Shown: positions 54,113 through 63,819, numbered from the stretch's first letter. The stretch is DNA of 64,000 nt from Paenibacillus peoriae KCTC 3763 (GCF_000236805.1 NZ_AGFX01000029.1:113221-177220); one strand, 5' to 3'. Made by a program: numbers and translations. Notes: generated from the sequence alone by a model not told the origin.

Positions 54113-55273
54113 TTACAAACAGCTGTAAGCTGCTGCACGAACTCTCAAATGGTGGTATTCTTCCATATTGGGATGAAGCTGATGCATATAAACGACTGAG
54201 AACTGCTCGCTCGGATCTATAGACACCCAAGTGCCTGTTGCTCCCGACCAGCCGAATTCTCCAATAGAGCTGTTTGCATGCCCGGCCGCTTGATCAATCA
54301 ACGTGCGTACACCAAGTCCGTAACCATAACCTGTATGATATGAATTCGTAAAATCAGATAGTTGGGCTGTATTCAGATGATTTGTGCGCATTAAATCAAT
54401 GGTTTTTCTCCCCAATAGCCTCACACCGTCTATCGTGCCACCATTGGACAGCATTTGCGAAAAAGTAAGGTACTCTTTGACTGTCGAATACAGACCTGCG
54501 CCTCCACCTTCATAAATAGCATCTGGCTGATGATATTCATCCAAAAAACCCTCTATTTTTTCAAGTTTCCCGGTGTCCGTCCGTTGATAAACAGAGGCCA
54601 TCCGTGATGCAATATCTCCACGATAACGGTAGCCTGTATTGTTCATGCCAAGCGGATCAAATATTTCATCCTTTAGAAAGTGTCCTAATGATTTACCTGA
54701 AATCACTTCAATAAGACCTGCAACAAGATCATGTCCATATCCGTACAGCCATCGTGTTCCCGGTTCAAAGGCAAGCGGAACCTCAGAAAGCGCTTTAATT
54801 TCTGTGCGCAGATCATATTTCCCCTGTTTTTCCTTTAATGTTGTAATAACTTTTTGCATGGCTTTTCCTGTTTCTGAAGACTCGGAAGCGTAAGGAAGAC
54901 CCACACTCATATTGAATATATGCTTAATTAAAATGGGGTTTTCCGCCTTATCCACATAGGTGTATCCGTTAGGAGCGGTTTTGAATACATGCGCATCACG
55001 ATATTCGGGTAAATATTCATATAAAGGCTCATTCAACAAAAATTGCCCACGTTCGTACAGCATAAGTGCAGCGGCACATACAACAACCTTTGTCATGGAA
55101 AACAAGCGATACACTGTATCTTCAGTGACTGGTTTTCGAGCCTCCAGATCAGCATATCCGTGATACCCTTCATACAACACTTGACCATTTTGTGCAATAG
55201 CACAACCACACCCTGCCGGCCCATTTGCTATGAATTGTTTCAATAACTGATCTACCTTTTCAAAACGAGACAT
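54113..55273 (-). CDS. serine hydrolase of the beta-lactamase class C/esterase family
   Basis: 386 residues from ATG 55273 (AGGAGG seven bases upstream; an ATG two codons earlier is too close to it). The SxxK motif is SMTK in YRLFSMTKVVV, the Tyr motif is YGYG in WLYGYGHDLVAG, and the third motif lies in FGWSGATGTWVSIDP. There is no signal peptide, so it is probably a cytoplasmic esterase or peptidase rather than a true beta-lactamase. Monocistronic. Confidence 0.9.
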   Translation of the reverse strand: MSRFEKVDQLLKQFIANGPAGCGCAIAQNGQVLYEGYHGYADLEARKPVTEDTVYRLFSMTKVVVCAAALMLYERGQFLLNEPLYEYLPEYRDAHVFKTAPNGYTYVDKAENPILIKHIFNMSVGLPYASESSETGKAMQKVITTLKEKQGKYDLRTEIKALSEVPLAFEPGTRWLYGYGHDLVAGLIEVISGKSLGHFLKDEIFDPLGMNNTGYRYRGDIASRMASVYQRTDTGKLEKIEGFLDEYHQPDAIYEGGGAGLYSTVKEYLTFSQMLSNGGTIDGVRLLGRKTIDLMRTNHLNTAQLSDFTNSYHTGYGYGLGVRTLIDQAAGHANSSIGEFGWSGATGTWVSIDPSEQFSVVYMHQLHPNMEEYHHLRVRAAAYSCL

Positions 55274-55393
55274 ATTCATTCCTCCTGTTTTTCCTTCAAA
55301 AGAAACAAGCTTTCCCTCGCGCTCTAATCTCCTGTACCAACAAGCTCAATCTGTTTCCTTGTATGCGCTTGTTCTCCTGCATTTTTCAATGAT

Positions 55394-55855
55394 TTACTTT
55401 AAAAGCTCTGCCACCGTTTCTTTCCAGCGATTTAACACCGCTTCCGGCTCCTTGAGCCGAACCGTAACGCCTGTCACAATATCTGCATATTGGGCCGAAT
55501 CCTCTCGGGCTGCGAATACCTGTGCCGCAAATCGCTCACGTACATGCTTGGCTCCGGGCAGCATCGGCAGATGCTCCAGTGACAGCCGTACATAATGCGC
55601 CTTTCCGCCGATGAACACTGCAAGCGTTGCCTTCCCGGTACGGATCATGTTGCCCGTCGTGGTCGTTCCCGGCCATAGTGCCAGCCGCAAATTCCCCTCG
55701 TCCAGCGCAACAATCTCACCTACGCTAATCATTGCAATGTGCGGCCACTGATCCTCCGTGATTGTCAGTAGCATCATCGCTTCATGCTGCTTGTTCTCCA
55801 GTGTCTTGCCGTCCAGCAGCATGAACAGCTCCTTGCCGATCCTTGGTATCTGCAT
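55394..55855 (-). CDS. pyridoxamine 5'-phosphate oxidase-like flavoprotein
   Basis: 153 residues with a split-barrel flavin-reductase pattern: MLLTITEDQWPHIAMISVGEIVALDEGNLRLAL and TGKATLAVFIGGKAHYVRLS. Members bind FMN or F420, often with undefined substrates. GGGGG lies nine bases before the ATG. It sits downstream of the decarboxylase operon on the same strand, 59 bases after bsdD, and may belong to it. Confidence 0.8.
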   Translation of the reverse strand: MQIPRIGKELFMLLDGKTLENKQHEAMMLLTITEDQWPHIAMISVGEIVALDEGNLRLALWPGTTTTGNMIRTGKATLAVFIGGKAHYVRLSLEHLPMLPGAKHVRERFAAQVFAAREDSAQYADIVTGVTVRLKEPEAVLNRWKETVAELLK

Positions 55856-55914
55856 AAAGTATAACCCCCTTTACATTCGGCCCATATACTCAAAATACCA
55901 CAATTTACATCCGG

Positions 55915-56151
55915 TTACGAACGATCCTGCTTCCGTTCTGCAATCAGGGGTACGTGGATCGCATTCGGAATATCCCGGGGATCGACCTTGAACGCTGATT
56001 TATACTTTGTCGGATCGGTAATGCTATCTGGTTCCGAGGTGCGCCATGTGAACATACATACAGGACACAACAAAACCTCCCAGGCACCTTCAACCGGCGA
56101 ACGGGAAACAACTTCTGAACGATTGGACTCACAACGTGGACAAATATGCAT
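55915..56151 (-). CDS. bsdD: hydroxyarylic acid decarboxylase subunit D
   Basis: 78 residues with two Cys pairs (HICPRCES and LLCPVCMFTW), a zinc-ribbon-like small subunit. RTSEPDSITDPTKYKSAFKV and the RDIPNAIHVP tail are typical of the D subunit found only with UbiD-type phenolic acid decarboxylases. It follows the C subunit by 37 bases; GGAGTGC precedes the ATG. Confidence 0.9.
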   Translation of the reverse strand: MHICPRCESNRSEVVSRSPVEGAWEVLLCPVCMFTWRTSEPDSITDPTKYKSAFKVDPRDIPNAIHVPLIAERKQDRS

Positions 56152-56188
56152 CTGTCAGCACTCCTTTAGTATTTTTTTCTGAATATTT

Positions 56189-57610
56189 TTAACGAAGCAT
56201 TTGGCTCAGCTTTTTCTCCCAATCTGCTACACCCAGCGGAGAATCAAGCGGCTGCGAATAATGACCTCGATTATCCGGTGCTACAGGTGTCGTCGCATCC
56301 AGTATCATTTTGTGCGTCATACCTGCCGGATCAGAGCCGGGATCAAGTGGTAAAACAGACAAGCCCGGGACGATGACAGCATCATGCTTCGGATGCAGCT
56401 TGGTGGATAAAGCCCACATGACCTGTGGCAGATTGAACGGATCAACATCCCCATCCACCACAATGACCAGCTTGCAATACCCCAATCCATGCGGAGTCGT
56501 TAACGCACGCATCCCAACAGCCTTCGCAAAGCCTCCATACCGGGTTTTCGTAGAAATAATAGCGACCAACCCATGCGTATACATGGCATTAACAGCTACG
56601 ATTTCATTAGGAAATGCATCCTTGAGCTGTTGGAACAACGGTACACTTGTATTCACACCAATCATATAGTCCGTTTCCGTCCAAGGCATTCCGATGTACA
56701 AATGCTCAAAGATGGGCTGCTTACGGTGATATACACGATTAATCTGAATGACTGGCATCGCGCGACCACCGGAATAGTGACCTGTGAACTCACCGAATGG
56801 ACCTTCATACTCCCGCTCGCCCGCCAACACTTCACCTTCCAGAATGACCTCGGCTCCCCAAGGCAAATCCAAGTCCGCATCCTTGGCTTTAACTACACGG
56901 TAAGGCTCACCCTGAATGGCACCTGCCATTTCATATTCGGATTGATCGTACAACAGCGGTGTAGAAGCAGCCGTCGTAATAACAGGCTCACATCCCAGGG
57001 CAATCGCCACCTTCAAATTTTCCCCGCGTTCCTCAGCCTGACGGATATGGATCGCTATATCATGCTGCGGTACAGGCTGAATGCCCAAGCGGTTTTTACC
57101 TTTCACCTGCATCCGATATAAACCGACATTTTGCTTGCCATACGTAACCGGATCATCCAGATCGCGCGAGATCAGAATAGCTTTATCCAGATAAAATCCC
57201 CCGTCTCCCTGGTTCAAACGGAACAGCGGTAAAATATCAAATAAATTAATATCTTCTGTAATCTCCACTTCATGAAATGGAGCCGTTTCTTCCCGCTTCA
57301 CAGGCACCGGAAATTGTTCATAGCGTCTGGCAAATTCAAAAAACTGCTCTTTGAGCGGAGTGTTCTTTGGCATTCCCATCATAAGAGCATGATTGGGCCA
57401 GGAGCCCATCACATTCATTGCAATACGAGCATCTGTATAGCCATAAATATTGTTGAAAAATAAGGCTGGCGTCTTGTCTCCAAGATTGTTTAATGCTCTG
57501 TTTGCTGCTGCAATATCCGGCTCCGGCTTTACTTCATCGCTAATCGTGAGCAATTGTCCCTCTTTCTCCAGAGTATGCAAAAAATCACGAAAATCTTTAT
57601 AGGCCATCAT
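56189..57610 (-). CDS. bsdC: UbiD-family hydroxyarylic acid decarboxylase, catalytic subunit C
   Basis: 473 residues. The UbiD fold is recognisable from ALFFNNIYGYTDARIAMNVMGS, the prenyl-FMN region around YGKQNVGLYRMQVKGKNRLG, and EGEVLAGEREYEGPFGEFTGHY with the acidic active-site residues. With the prenylated FMN made by subunit B it decarboxylates 4-hydroxybenzoate, vanillate or similar acids without oxygen. AAAGGAGAATG lies before the two ATGs. Second gene of bsdBCD. Confidence 0.94.
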   Translation of the reverse strand: MMAYKDFRDFLHTLEKEGQLLTISDEVKPEPDIAAANRALNNLGDKTPALFFNNIYGYTDARIAMNVMGSWPNHALMMGMPKNTPLKEQFFEFARRYEQFPVPVKREETAPFHEVEITEDINLFDILPLFRLNQGDGGFYLDKAILISRDLDDPVTYGKQNVGLYRMQVKGKNRLGIQPVPQHDIAIHIRQAEERGENLKVAIALGCEPVITTAASTPLLYDQSEYEMAGAIQGEPYRVVKAKDADLDLPWGAEVILEGEVLAGEREYEGPFGEFTGHYSGGRAMPVIQINRVYHRKQPIFEHLYIGMPWTETDYMIGVNTSVPLFQQLKDAFPNEIVAVNAMYTHGLVAIISTKTRYGGFAKAVGMRALTTPHGLGYCKLVIVVDGDVDPFNLPQVMWALSTKLHPKHDAVIVPGLSVLPLDPGSDPAGMTHKMILDATTPVAPDNRGHYSQPLDSPLGVADWEKKLSQMLR

Positions 57611-57635
57611 TCATTCTCCTTTGTTTTTTAATTTT

Positions 57636-58226
57636 TCAATTTTGGTGCAGTGCGGATTCAGTCTGCTTCATTCCATCCCAGCGTTTGGCTGCGGTTGCAA
57701 CGATGCCGAACTGGTCCAATACGCGGAATACAATATGATCCACCATTTCTTCAATCGTTGCAGGATGGTTATAAAAGGCTGGCATCGGCGGCAGGATCGT
57801 CACGCCCATGCGTGACAGTTCCAGCATATTTTCCAGATGGATACTGCTTAATGGTGTTTCTCTTGTCATAAGCAGCAGCTTCCTTCGTTCCTTCAGTATC
57901 ACATCTGCTGCTCGGGTGAGCAGGTTGTCCGCCATTCCAATGCGAATGGAGGCGAGTGTCTTCATGCTGCAAGGAGCAACAATCATACCGTCTATTTGGA
58001 AGGAGCCGCTAGAAATACGCGCAGCCTGATCCTTGTACGAGTAAACCACATCTGCCATCGCCTCCACTTCCTTTACCGTGTAGCCTGTCTCATAGGGAAT
58101 ATTCGCACTAGCCCACGGAGATAACACAAGGTGGCTCTGGGCCCCAGCCTCTCGTAAGTGCTTCAGTATACGGATACCGAAGATCGACCCCGTCGCTCCT
58201 GATATTCCTACAATGATTTTCTTCAT
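57636..58226 (-). CDS. bsdB: flavin prenyltransferase (UbiX family), subunit B
   Basis: 196 residues. ATG 58226 follows TAGGAGGGG. The flavin-binding start is KKIIVGISGATGSIFGIRIL, and the middle has VAPCSMKTLASIRIGMADNLLTRAADV and LLLMTRETPLSSIHLENM, the UbiX/Pad1 signature. It makes prenyl-FMN for the neighbouring UbiD enzyme. First gene of the operon; divergent LysR gene upstream. Confidence 0.95.
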   Translation of the reverse strand: MKKIIVGISGATGSIFGIRILKHLREAGAQSHLVLSPWASANIPYETGYTVKEVEAMADVVYSYKDQAARISSGSFQIDGMIVAPCSMKTLASIRIGMADNLLTRAADVILKERRKLLLMTRETPLSSIHLENMLELSRMGVTILPPMPAFYNHPATIEEMVDHIVFRVLDQFGIVATAAKRWDGMKQTESALHQN

Positions 58227-58411
58227 GTGTCCCCTCCTACACTCCATGATCTCTGTTCTCTGGCAACGCTCTGCTTTTAGAAATTCCATCCAATTCATTT
58301 CTGTAAAAAATTATACGCCTCTTCTGTACACACGAAAAATATATATAATATATGTAATGCATACTTTAAAAATATTCATCTGAGGTTGTTCAGAAATAGG
58401 AGGTAGCCTAA

Positions 58412-59359
58412 ATGGATATAAAGCATCTGCACTACTTTTGCGTCATCGTCGAAGAAGGACAAATCACAAAGGCTGCCCAAAGGCTTAACATGGCTCAGCC
58501 TCCATTAAGTCAGCAACTCAAAAATATGGAGGATGAGCTTGGTGTAAAGCTGATTTACCGTGAAGGAAAGAAATGGGAGGTAACTGAGGCTGGATACGCA
58601 CTATACACCCGCGCCAAGCGATTATTGGCCGAGATGGAAGATACCTGTAGAGAAATAGGTGAATTTGAAAGCAATGTCACCGGTACTCTGTCCATAGGTA
58701 CTTCATCGGTCTGTATGTCTCTGATTACCGGGCCTCTCAGTCGCTTTCATCAGGATTACCCGGGGGTGTACATCAAAATAGGGCATGGGGACACGCATCA
58801 CCTGGAAGAACTGCTACATCAAAATAAAGTTGATTTGGCCCTGCTCCTACTTCCGGTAGATGACAAGTCGTACCATACAATAGAATTAGAGGAGGCTCCT
58901 TTTGTCGTGGTACTTCCGTGTGAATGGGCTGATCGTCATCCGAGTGGTGAAATCACGTTACGGGAAGCCGCCAACTATGACCTCCTGTTAGCTCGCCGAA
59001 CGGAAGGACTTGGGGTATACGAGACTGTGATTCGCAAATTTCAGGAGCAGCATCTTATCCCCCGTGTAGTACTGGACTGTCCTGAAATATCGACCATTCT
59101 CTCACTTGTATCAACAGGCATGGGCATTACTATCATTCCAGACACTGGCTTGGGACGAGAGTACGGCGACAAATTTCGTACACTAGCTCTTAAGGAGCCA
59201 TCCCCCTTTACCCGACCAGCCGTCGTCTGGCGCAAGGATCGTTATTTGTCCAATGCAGCCCGCAAATTAGTTGAATACCTACAAGCTGGAGACGGGGACA
59301 CAAAAAAAGACTGCTCCAGAGTAGAAACTCCACTCACAGAACAGTCATATATTACATAG
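58412..59359 (+). CDS. bsdA: LysR-family regulator of the phenolic acid decarboxylase genes
   Basis: 315 residues. The N-terminal winged helix is MDIKHLHYFCVIVEEGQITKAAQRLNMAQPPLSQQLKNME and the effector domain follows (TLSIGTSSVCMSLITGPLSRF). Divergent from bsdBCD across a 185-base AT-rich gap, the arrangement of bsdA (yclA) and bsdBCD in Bacillus, where a phenolic acid is the inducer. ATAGGAGG precedes the ATG. By this context it should activate the operon; the binding site was not pinned down. Confidence 0.88.
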   Translation: MDIKHLHYFCVIVEEGQITKAAQRLNMAQPPLSQQLKNMEDELGVKLIYREGKKWEVTEAGYALYTRAKRLLAEMEDTCREIGEFESNVTGTLSIGTSSVCMSLITGPLSRFHQDYPGVYIKIGHGDTHHLEELLHQNKVDLALLLLPVDDKSYHTIELEEAPFVVVLPCEWADRHPSGEITLREAANYDLLLARRTEGLGVYETVIRKFQEQHLIPRVVLDCPEISTILSLVSTGMGITIIPDTGLGREYGDKFRTLALKEPSPFTRPAVVWRKDRYLSNAARKLVEYLQAGDGDTKKDCSRVETPLTEQSYIT

Positions 59360-59394
59360 ACACTCACTATTCAGATCAGATTGTATATCCCGTC

Positions 59395-60579
59395 CTACTT
59401 GACTCCCTGATGTCGGTACTCTGTCGGAGTCATTCCACATTTGCGCCGAAATACTTGTGTAAAATGCCGCATATCCTGGTAGCCAATCCGCTCTGAAATA
59501 TCAGCCAGCCGCAGATGGGGATCACCGAGCAGCCGTTTCGCCTCCTCCATCCGTAAACAAATGACATAGTCCTTGTAGCCTTGTCCCGTTTTTTGCTTGA
59601 ACAACTGGCTGAAATAGACCGGGTTCAAAAAGACGACCGAGGCTACCTTTTCTAACGACAGCTCCTCCGTAAAATGAGTCTGAATGTATTGCAATGCCAC
59701 ATCCACCGTATGCATGCCTTTACGAAGACATTCACCAGTGTCCGTCGCTGCGGCTGCAATCTCCTCTGTCGTCCGTCTTAGCCTTGCTACCTCTTCAGGT
59801 ATGGCTGCAAAATTATGATGAACGCCTGAGCGCGTAATTTGCAGAGGCACCTTCACATAACGTTTCAAATGAGATTCGAGCAGCGTCTCCAGCCGTGCGG
59901 CCTCCGCTTCATCTTGAAGACGTGCAATGCCCAGCAGGCTGTGACGTTCGAGACTGACGACAAAGCCATTGCCTCCCGCCTCAATGAGCTCGGACAGTAC
60001 ATTTTCAATCATAAAATGCTCCAGGTGCGTCTGCTTATGATCAGGTACTATGCGAACCATGAAGAGGTGAAATTCCGGATAATTTTCGATAAAGGGCTGT
60101 ATATCCAATTTTCCCGTGCCCAGTCCAAGTGCATAGCGCTGGAAAACAGTCTCACGCAAATAGATCATATTGGATTTGAGAAGTTTGCCCTCGTTGGCCT
60201 GCAGCGATGCAACAAGCGCTTCAGCCGCCAGCATTTCAATGCATTTCAGCAGCTTCTTTTTGCTGATTGGCTTTAACAGGTAGTCTTTGGCGCCCAGCTT
60301 CACTGCTCTTTGTGCATATTGGAAGTCGGAATGGGCCGAGATGACAACCCACTGTAGATGAGGATGCTTTCGCTTGGAAATTCGCATGAATTCCAGACCA
60401 TCCATGCCTGGCATCAGAATATTGGTCAATACAATATCGACGGGATGCTCCGCCAGGATGCCTGCAGCTTCCTCAGTGGAAGCTGCGAGATGAATGACAC
60501 AGGTTGGCAGAGCCTGGCTAATCGTACGCCGAATCCCCTGCCGAATCATACTTTCATCATCAGCTATCAGAATATTCAT
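59395..60579 (-). CDS. YesN-like AraC-type response regulator with altered phospho-acceptor
   Basis: 394 residues. The receiver domain starts MNILIADDESMIRQG and ends with DYLLKPISKKKLL. The expected phospho-acceptor Asp is Asn53 (DIVLTNILMPGMDG, where most family members have TDI). The AraC output domain has LSLEKVASVVFLNPVYFSQLFKQKTG and LRLADISERIGYQDMRHFTQVF. With its kinase broken just upstream, it probably cannot be switched by phosphorylation; it may be constitutive or nonfunctional. The reading frame itself is intact. Confidence 0.85.
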   Translation of the reverse strand: MNILIADDESMIRQGIRRTISQALPTCVIHLAASTEEAAGILAEHPVDIVLTNILMPGMDGLEFMRISKRKHPHLQWVVISAHSDFQYAQRAVKLGAKDYLLKPISKKKLLKCIEMLAAEALVASLQANEGKLLKSNMIYLRETVFQRYALGLGTGKLDIQPFIENYPEFHLFMVRIVPDHKQTHLEHFMIENVLSELIEAGGNGFVVSLERHSLLGIARLQDEAEAARLETLLESHLKRYVKVPLQITRSGVHHNFAAIPEEVARLRRTTEEIAAAATDTGECLRKGMHTVDVALQYIQTHFTEELSLEKVASVVFLNPVYFSQLFKQKTGQGYKDYVICLRMEEAKRLLGDPHLRLADISERIGYQDMRHFTQVFRRKCGMTPTEYRHQGVK

Positions 60580-61990
60580 ATTTTTCCTCCTTCTGTATCA
60601 AAGGCACACTTACGGTGACTGTCGTTCCAGCCCCAGGTGTATTGGAGATCCGCAGACCGTATTCCTCTCCAAACATGTGCCGTAGTTTTAAATATAGGTT
60701 TTGCAGGCCGATGCCTCCTGCCTGCTCGTTGCCCGTTTGCTTGCCGGGTTCTACCGATGCTAACTGGACCACCTCCCATCGTTCGTACTCCATCCCTGCA
60801 CCGTTGTCGATGATGTGCAGACTTAATACTCCGTCAAACTCCTCCCCTCAAACGAGCTGCTTGCCACCTGTATCCGCAATCAGCGGCTCCAGCCCATGCT
60901 CCGCTGCATTTTCAATCAACGGCTGCAAGATCATCTTTGGCAAACGGATATCCAGCCACCCATCCATGCTGATGCCTACAGATACCCTGCCCTGCAGCCG
61001 GACCTGGATAATGGTAAGATAATGTCCAATCTGCTCCAGTCCCTCACGAAGGCTTACATCGGCCCCCTCTTCCCAGTGGCTGCTATAACGGAGCATATGC
61101 GATAAGGAGAGTACCACCTCTCCTAGCTGATCCTGTCCCTTTTCATCCAGCATCCAATAAATCGGATCCAGCGTATTGTACAGAAAATGTGGATTAACCT
61201 GCGTCTGTAACGCGTGCAGCTCTGCATTTTTTTCACTGGCTGATGTGATACGAACCAGTTCGACCAGTTCTGCAATCTGACTTACAATATGGTTGAAGGA
61301 GGTAGCCAACTGGTTGTTCACTTCATATGACTCGATGTTTACCGTATGACGGAAATTTCCCGTCTCTCCCCACTTCATTTCCCAAATGACCCGCTTGAGC
61401 GGAAGTGAAATTCCTTTGGAGACGATAGATGCAATTAACACGGACACAATAATGAATATAAGTGCCACAATAAGCAAATACCTTTGATTTTGTACCAGCT
61501 CCGCGTTCAAATCTTCACTGGATGTCGTACTAAGACCGACCAATCTGCAAACAGCAAATTGGAAGCGATTACAACTCTCCTCTTACCCCGATGTACAATG
61601 ACATCATCCTCCGATATCTGCTGCTACCGATCGGCTTATGCTCATCCAGATCACAGAGCTGTCGTCCATACGCAAACACAGGTCTGGTTTCCACCTGATC
61701 AATGACAGAATGAGGATATACACATCCAGCCATGCGATTTCGTCCGCTGACTTTCGAATTTTCTTATACCATTCCGTGTGTGTAATGAGTGTGTAATGAG
61801 TATTCAATGACATTCATACGGTTGCCATAGTTGTATACCTTGCCTATGTCCGTGATGACACGAATGCCGATCAGATCCTCCCGCGAATCATAGATAGCTC
61901 CCAACATATTCGTAATCATGTGTTCGTTGAAACGGGATTGAATGGATTGAAAACGGCGCAGCACTTCCGCTGTGCGCTCCTCTCGCCTTG
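60560..61990 (-). pseudogene. YesM-like sensor histidine kinase, disrupted
   Basis: Pieces of a YesM-type kinase in three stretches. 61990-61764 carries RFQSIQSRFNEHMITNMLG and IGIRVITDIGKVYNYGNRM. In a shifted frame 61700-61545 reads IDQVETRPVFAYGRQ, then VIVHRGKRRVVIASN. 61543-60560 holds the HAMP region, the H-box region VNPHFLYNTL and the ATPase domain through GLQNLYLKLRHMFGEEYG. Within the last piece an in-frame TGA (60848-60850) cuts between GGKQLV and GEEFDGVLSLHIIDNG. The very N-terminus is missing, fused to the end of the permease remnant. Clear decay by frameshifts, a nonsense codon and a deletion. Confidence 0.88.
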
Positions 61991-61995
61991 GCCGA

Positions 61996-62781
61996 CTATC
62001 CTTTAACTGCTCCCGCTACCGTAATCTTTTCGGACAGACCAAAAAATAATAATGACTGGTAAAGCTCCCATGACCAGAAAAGCGCTAATATTACTGTAAT
62101 TCACAGAACACTGGCTAACCAATGTATTGAGCTTTTCGGATGAGATAAAGGTAGCAGCCGTAATGCATTCATTCCAGATATTAATAAAAGTTAATATACA
62201 CACCGTCATGATGGGTAGAATCGAGATGGGTAAGGTTACACTGCGGAAAATGCGATAAATGCTTGCTCCGTCAATGTGAGCGGATTCTTCAATTTCGTGG
62301 GGAATAGACCGCATAAAGCCAGGTAGGATGAAGACCGCAATCGGTGTCTGGAAAGCGATATAGGGTAAAATCAGCGAGAAATACGTATTCAGAATATGGG
62401 CATTTTTAAACATCACCATCAACGGCAGCAGTGTAGCCTGCATCGGAATCATTATCCCGGTCAGAAACATGCTCAATACAGCATCTCCGAAGCGCTAGCG
62501 ATAACGTATAATCGCATAAGCAGTCATCAAGCTTAATACAATGACGAACATCATCGTAGCCCCGGTCACCAGCACACTGTTTCCTAAATAACGCAGGTAG
62601 TTCCCTGTTTGACAGGCTTCCTGATTGTTGTGCCACTTGGGGCACTTCAGGGGGTGCAAAGAAGCTTACGCTCTATATTTCTTCATTCGTCTCCAACAAG
62701 TAGACTAGTAGCCAGAAGAGCGGATACAGCTGCGTAATCATTAATATGGTCAATAGGGAAAAAACCACCGTCTTTTTTCAT
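61996..62781 (-). pseudogene. sugar ABC transporter permease (CUT1, MalG/YtcP-like), disrupted
   Basis: The protein can be followed through ITQLYPLFWLLVYLL, NYLRYLGNSVLVTGATMM, IPMQATLLPLMVMF and the coupling loop HEIEESAHIDGASIYRIF to the typical end ITVAGAVKG. The frame is broken near the start (62760 region), by an in-frame TAG at 62497-62495, and by a single-base shift near 62027 just before the C-terminal tail. Confidence 0.88.
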
Positions 62782-62844
62782 GACGTTCAACAACCCCTTC
62801 TCCTTTAGCTTACCTTATTTTCGACCCTTTTGAAACAAAATTTA

Positions 62845-62985
62845 TCACATTTGTAAATGAAAAACAAATAGACTGCAAGATTCGAAGTCAAGCACTGTCG
62901 TATCCGTCACATGAGTTGGATCTCCCCCCATCATCAGCCAAGTCAAATTGAAGGATTGCAGAGAATCGATAAAAGTTAATACCAT
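62845..62985 (-). pseudogene. fragment of a second CUT1 sugar permease (LplB-like)
   Basis: 46 codons read LTFIDSLQSFNLTWLMMGGD then PTHVTDTTV, the late periplasmic loop of LplB-type permeases. Both ends are missing. It lies in the expected order upstream of the second permease. Confidence 0.7.
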
Positions 62986-62999
62986 GATATTCTAATTAT

Positions 63000-63236
63000 C
63001 GGCAAAATGAGTAAAAATGTGATATATCAGCTGCTTAATTATTTTGTATGAAGGGAGGCTCAGGTCAGGATTAACGTTCTGGAAGACTATCGGTACCCCC
63101 TTTGTTGAGGTGTCTCCTCCCTGGCTACCTGAATTCTCCGGACTTGCGCTCCGTCCATTAATACAGACTGTCAGCATCAATGCCAAGGCGCTCCCATCAC
63201 AATAGCAAGCGCTTACTTTTTTGCTCTGCCCATCAT
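63000..63236 (-). pseudogene. remnant of a sugar-binding lipoprotein gene
   Basis: GGAGGAGACAG precedes two ATGs (63236-63231); the start reads MMGRAKK, then after a frameshift ALALMLTVCINGRSASPE and NSGSQGGDTSTKGVPIVFQN, like the signal peptide and lipobox of an extracellular solute-binding protein. The rest of the gene is deleted. Confidence 0.6.
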
Positions 63237-63345
63237 CTGTCTCCTCCTCTTGTTGAAGCATTACGCAATTGCTTCCTTATTGGCGGACACTCAATGTACA
63301 CTTCTTTTATCGTTATGTGATCCATATAAAAGGTGTGAACAATGC

Positions 63346-63376
63346 GTGAACCTAAGGCGAAGGGGTTCTTTTTTTA
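63346..63376 (+). terminator. possible plus-strand terminator
   Basis: GAACC and GGTTC around a loop, followed by TTTTTTT. No gene upstream on this strand is evident. Confidence 0.4.
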
Positions 63377-63465
63377 AGTCCTCATTTGCGTGCTTTAAAA
63401 TTTATTTATACATAACTTGCAATTTATCTCGAACACAGGCATAATATGTTTAAGTTCATTCTTTT

Positions 63466-63484
63466 GATAATGATTATCATTATC
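63466..63484 (+). promoter_or_regulatory. Fur box
   Basis: GATAATGATTATCATTATC, a perfect 19-base palindrome equal to the classical iron box apart from the free central base. TTGCAA (63417-63422) and TAATAT (63442-63447) upstream could be the promoter, though spaced 19 bases. Bound Fur would block transcription of the 52-aa gene when iron is plentiful. Confidence 0.85.
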
Positions 63485-63527
63485 GAATAATAAAATACGT
63501 ATAGACTTCAAAGGAGGCAGAACCGCA

Positions 63528-63686
63528 GTGAAAGAAGTTTTTAGCAAAACCTCCCTGCATATTGACGATTATTTGGATCTTCTTAATCTTGCCGTACAAG
63601 TCGGAGATAAGAAATGGCAAAAAGAAATTACACGTAAACTTCAAGCCTTAAGCGTTCTCCAGACAGAACAAGTTGAAATAGATTAA
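63528..63686 (+). CDS. Fur-box-controlled small protein (52 aa), unknown
   Basis: GTG at 63528 with AAAGGAGG ten bases upstream. The protein begins KEVFSKTSLHIDDYLDLLNLA and continues VQVGDKKWQKEITRKLQALS, helix-rich, charged, with no cysteine or membrane segment. I do not recognise it. Position behind a perfect Fur box makes it an iron-starvation gene; small Fur-controlled proteins such as FbpA, FbpB and FbpC assist an iron-sparing response in Bacillus, but no sequence relationship is claimed. Confidence 0.75.
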   Translation: MKEVFSKTSLHIDDYLDLLNLAVQVGDKKWQKEITRKLQALSVLQTEQVEID

Positions 63687-63819
63687 GTGTTCCTCAGATA
63701 ACACAGTGCCGCTGTTCTAACAGGCTGGCAAGGCACCTTTTGCAAAGGACAACTAGGTTACTGTAAGGCTCTTAACCGGGAACGCATTGTGTATGGGTGA
63801 TAAATAGATCAGTTAAAAG

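Noticed and set aside
62406-62645. 79-codon minus-strand frame
   Set aside because: The adjacent frame reads as sugar permease sequence (NYLRYLGNSVLVTG), so this one is a shadow within the pseudogene.
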